A DNA stretch of 64,000 bases, from contig JAGNKY010000010.1 in NCBI GenBank assembly GCA_017999895.1, forward strand, positions 26,874 to 90,873, read 5' to 3'. Shown in pieces: positions 61,997 to 64,000 of the stretch (positions within the stretch are counted from its first letter, which is position 1; every line of letters starts with the position of its first letter). Below the pieces are notes generated by a model that saw only the letters and a list, made by a program, of their open reading frames with translations, had not been told where the DNA came from and searched no databases. The stretch comes from Bacteroidales bacterium. Its GTDB lineage: Bacteria; Bacteroidota; Bacteroidia; Bacteroidales; VadinHA17. The position numbers and the translations under genes are program-made.

Positions 61997-64000
61997 TTAA
62001 TTTGATTTATTAAATCTTAATTTTTCGATATAATTTACCAGTTTACCAAAAACTTCAAAATAAAGGGTTATATAAAAAATAATAGTACTTAACATAATAA
62101 AAGTAATGTTGAAATCGAAAGTATCAAACATCCTGCCGAAGAAATATTTTGAAGGTGCAAAAAAATGAGTTCTGAACGATAGTGGGCCTTTCTTTTCAGG
62201 GTCCAGATATATAGGATCGTAATTTTGTACAAATGAATTTTTATATTCCAGGATTTTATTTCTGTCCTTTTCATAAAACTTTGTAATTATCTCCTGAAGT
62301 TTCAGGTTACCATATTTATTTTCCAACCTCCTGATCTCATCTCTGTTGGCAATATAAAAATTATCCCATTCGTCTGATATTTTATTCCCTATATTGTTAA
62401 AATTATTGCCTACATATTGAAGATATGACAAAGTATTTTTATAAAGTTCAAAATTGTATTTTTCTGGTGTAAGATCGTTTATATATTTGAAAGGCTGCAG
62501 TGTCGGGAATTTACTTTCGAGTTTTAGTAATTCATTTTTTATAAGTTCCAGTTTACCATATTGTTTTAATTCATCACTTATTAACGGGGCTTTGCCCGGA
62601 TTATTCATCTGAAGTGTCAGTTTACGATAAATTGAATCTGTCTTCTCAAGGGCATTAATAAGTGCAGGAATCAACCTGACGGAGTGGTAGTTGGCTATGC
62701 TGAGGTTTTTCTTGTAATCATATATTGTAGCTCCTTGTTCGCTTTCGCTGAAACGGCTGTACCGGTTATCCTTGAATTGTGTTACCATTAATGCTTCGTA
62801 TGTCCATCGTGTGGGCATAAGTTCTGCAATAATAGGCACTTTGTCTATACTGCTGATATTCTTGTTTAGCTTGTCAAATGGGAACATAGCCCCACTTAAT
62901 ACCATCATAGGTATGATAATAAGCGGAATAACTATATAAATAGTTATTGCCGAATTAAAACTGGCAGAAATATTCAAGCCTATTATGTTAGAAAAGAAAG
63001 CAGTTGTAAATAATGCAAGGAAGTATTTCCAGAAAAGGCCTTTAACTTCGAGAATAGGGTTGGCTATAATCAGGAAGAGGAAAACCTGTATTACAGATAT
63101 AAAAAAGAGTATGGTAATTTTTGAAAAGAGATAACTGTTCCGGCTTAGGTTAAGAAAATGTTCCCGTTTCAATATCTTTCTATCACGAAAAATTTCTTCG
63201 GCACTGATAGTAAGACCAAGAAAAAGGGCTACAATAATTCCCATAAAAATGTATATAGGAATATTTTCATTGTCATAAAATACATAAATTCTGGAAGAGG
63301 GGTCGGGGATATATCTAATTATAAAAGCCAGAATAAATCCGAGGATAGGTGCTTCAAGAAGTGTAAGAACGATGTATTGCTTATTGGCAATTTTGCTTTT
63401 AAAATCGCGGTTAAGGCATATCATGAACTGTTTAAATTTAGATGGTCTGTCGAGATTGCTTTGTGGGTGTTCATGAATATCGTTTACAGGATTAATAAGT
63501 TGTTTCTCCGCAAATATTGCCGCCCATTTCTCAGGTTTAGTCTTTCTTTTATCAGTATAACGTCCGAATTCATCTACAACATGCGCTTCCAGGATATTGA
63601 ATATAATTTCTGGATTTACATTACCACATGTTGGACACTCGCCTATTGAAGCGTTTATCTGGGCATCGAGTGTTTTGAAATAAATGATTGCTTCGACCGG
63701 ATTGCCAAAATAAACGAGATACCCACCCTTATCCATAATTATTACATCGTCGAAGAGCCTGAATATATCGGATGAAGGCTGGTGAATTACAGTGACAATA
63801 AGTTTACCTTTAAAGGTAAGGTCGCGCAGGAAGTCCATAATATTTTCCGAATCTCTTGACGAAAGCCCTGATGTGGGCTCATCAAGAAAGAGAACTGATG
63901 GCTCTCTGATAAGTTCCAATGCAATATTAAGTCTTTTTCTTTCTCCTCCGCTTATGACATTTTTAAGAGGCGATCCTACTTTAAGATTCCTTTTTTCCCA
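61997..64000 (-). CDS. ABCG-type ABC transporter, ATPase-permease fusion (5' partial)
   Basis: The frame is open to the right window edge, so the N-terminus with Walker A is missing. Visible are the ABC signature ISGGERKR, Walker B with VLFLDEPTSGLSS and the switch His in VTVIHQPSSD, all typical of the ABCG (White/PDR) family. An insert with GECPTCGNVNPE follows. The permease half (about 200 onward from the first TTG in frame) has about six helices, ending with FNITFIMLSTIIFYITLYF. Between helices 5 and 6 is a long extracytoplasmic, charged, helical domain of about 230 residues (after LMPTRWTYEAL). This half-transporter probably exports a lipid or hydrophobic compound; substrate unknown. Confidence 0.9.
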   Translation of the reverse strand, partial: WEKRNLKVGSPLKNVISGGERKRLNIALELIREPSVLFLDEPTSGLSSRDSENIMDFLRDLTFKGKLIVTVIHQPSSDIFRLFDDVIIMDKGGYLVYFGNPVEAIIYFKTLDAQINASIGECPTCGNVNPEIIFNILEAHVVDEFGRYTDKRKTKPEKWAAIFAEKQLINPVNDIHEHPQSNLDRPSKFKQFMICLNRDFKSKIANKQYIVLTLLEAPILGFILAFIIRYIPDPSSRIYVFYDNENIPIYIFMGIIVALFLGLTISAEEIFRDRKILKREHFLNLSRNSYLFSKITILFFISVIQVFLFLIIANPILEVKGLFWKYFLALFTTAFFSNIIGLNISASFNSAITIYIVIPLIIIPMMVLSGAMFPFDKLNKNISSIDKVPIIAELMPTRWTYEALMVTQFKDNRYSRFSESEQGATIYDYKKNLSIANYHSVRLIPALINALEKTDSIYRKLTLQMNNPGKAPLISDELKQYGKLELIKNELLKLESKFPTLQPFKYINDLTPEKYNFELYKNTLSYLQYVGNNFNNIGNKISDEWDNFYIANRDEIRRLENKYGNLKLQEIITKFYEKDRNKILEYKNSFVQNYDPIYLDPEKKGPLSFRTHFFAPSKYFFGRMFDTFDFNITFIMLSTIIFYITLYFEVFGKLVNYIEKLRFNKSN

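Overview
The window looks like chromosomal DNA of a member of the Bacteroidota, probably Bacteroidales-like and AT-rich. The evidence is a type IX secretion cargo with a gliding-type C-terminal sorting domain beside a PorP/SprF protein, TonB-type outer-membrane proteins, an ECF sigma/FecR pair, the single-chain glycyl-tRNA synthetase, almost no Shine-Dalgarno sequences, and several upstream matches to the Bacteroidota -7 promoter element TAnnTTTG. No rRNA, integrase, transposase or CRISPR array was seen.

Layout. 1-12.5 kb is surface and secretion: the 3' part of a very large modular fibre-like protein, a secreted FKBP-type prolyl isomerase, a 1519-residue SprB-repeat T9SS cargo and a PorP/SprF partner. 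12.5-13.1 kb is a gene-free block of dispersed inverted repeats and short hairpins. 13.1-24.3 kb, all on the minus strand, is a cell-surface glycan cluster (YfhO membrane protein, two zinc-ribbon methyltransferases, three glycosyltransferases, a flippase) that runs on from glyQS. 24.4-31.3 kb is housekeeping and metabolism (nadB, CPBP protease, dusB, an unknown protein, M24 aminopeptidase, alpha/beta hydrolase). 31.3-33.6 kb is a nikR gene followed by a TonB-dependent receptor; both have a similarly spaced GTAACA-type repeat upstream, which suggests a nickel regulon. 33.6-42.9 kb holds an S41 protease, dCMP deaminase, a SMUG2/DUF4918 glycosylase-like protein, a sulfatase-maturase-type radical SAM enzyme, a Tat-exported dienelactone hydrolase-like protein, tRNA-Leu(CAA), a DUF1080 lipoprotein, dxs and an OmpA-like lipoprotein.

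42.9-47.3 kb is a four-gene minus-strand operon in which two paralogous secreted proteins flank an ECF sigma factor and a FecR anti-sigma factor; one paralog carries an STN signalling domain, but there is no TonB barrel. 47.4-52.6 kb is a second radical SAM gene followed by the translation block rplM-rpsI-rpsB-tsf-pyrH-frr (minus strand). 52.8-60.6 kb has an alkyladenine glycosylase, an orphan outer-membrane-like protein, a DUF2723 glycosyltransferase-like giant, a polysaccharide deacetylase, purD and a polytopic membrane protein. 60.6-64 kb has an ABCG-type transporter cut by the window end, followed by a lipoprotein and a small secreted protein.

The best candidates for under-described biology are the sigma/FecR/STN operon without a receptor barrel, the nikR-receptor pair with its putative operator, the modular fibre protein with in-frame DNA duplications, and the ABCG-lipoprotein-secreted protein trio. 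All functional calls rest on reading the sequence and family knowledge; no database search was run.
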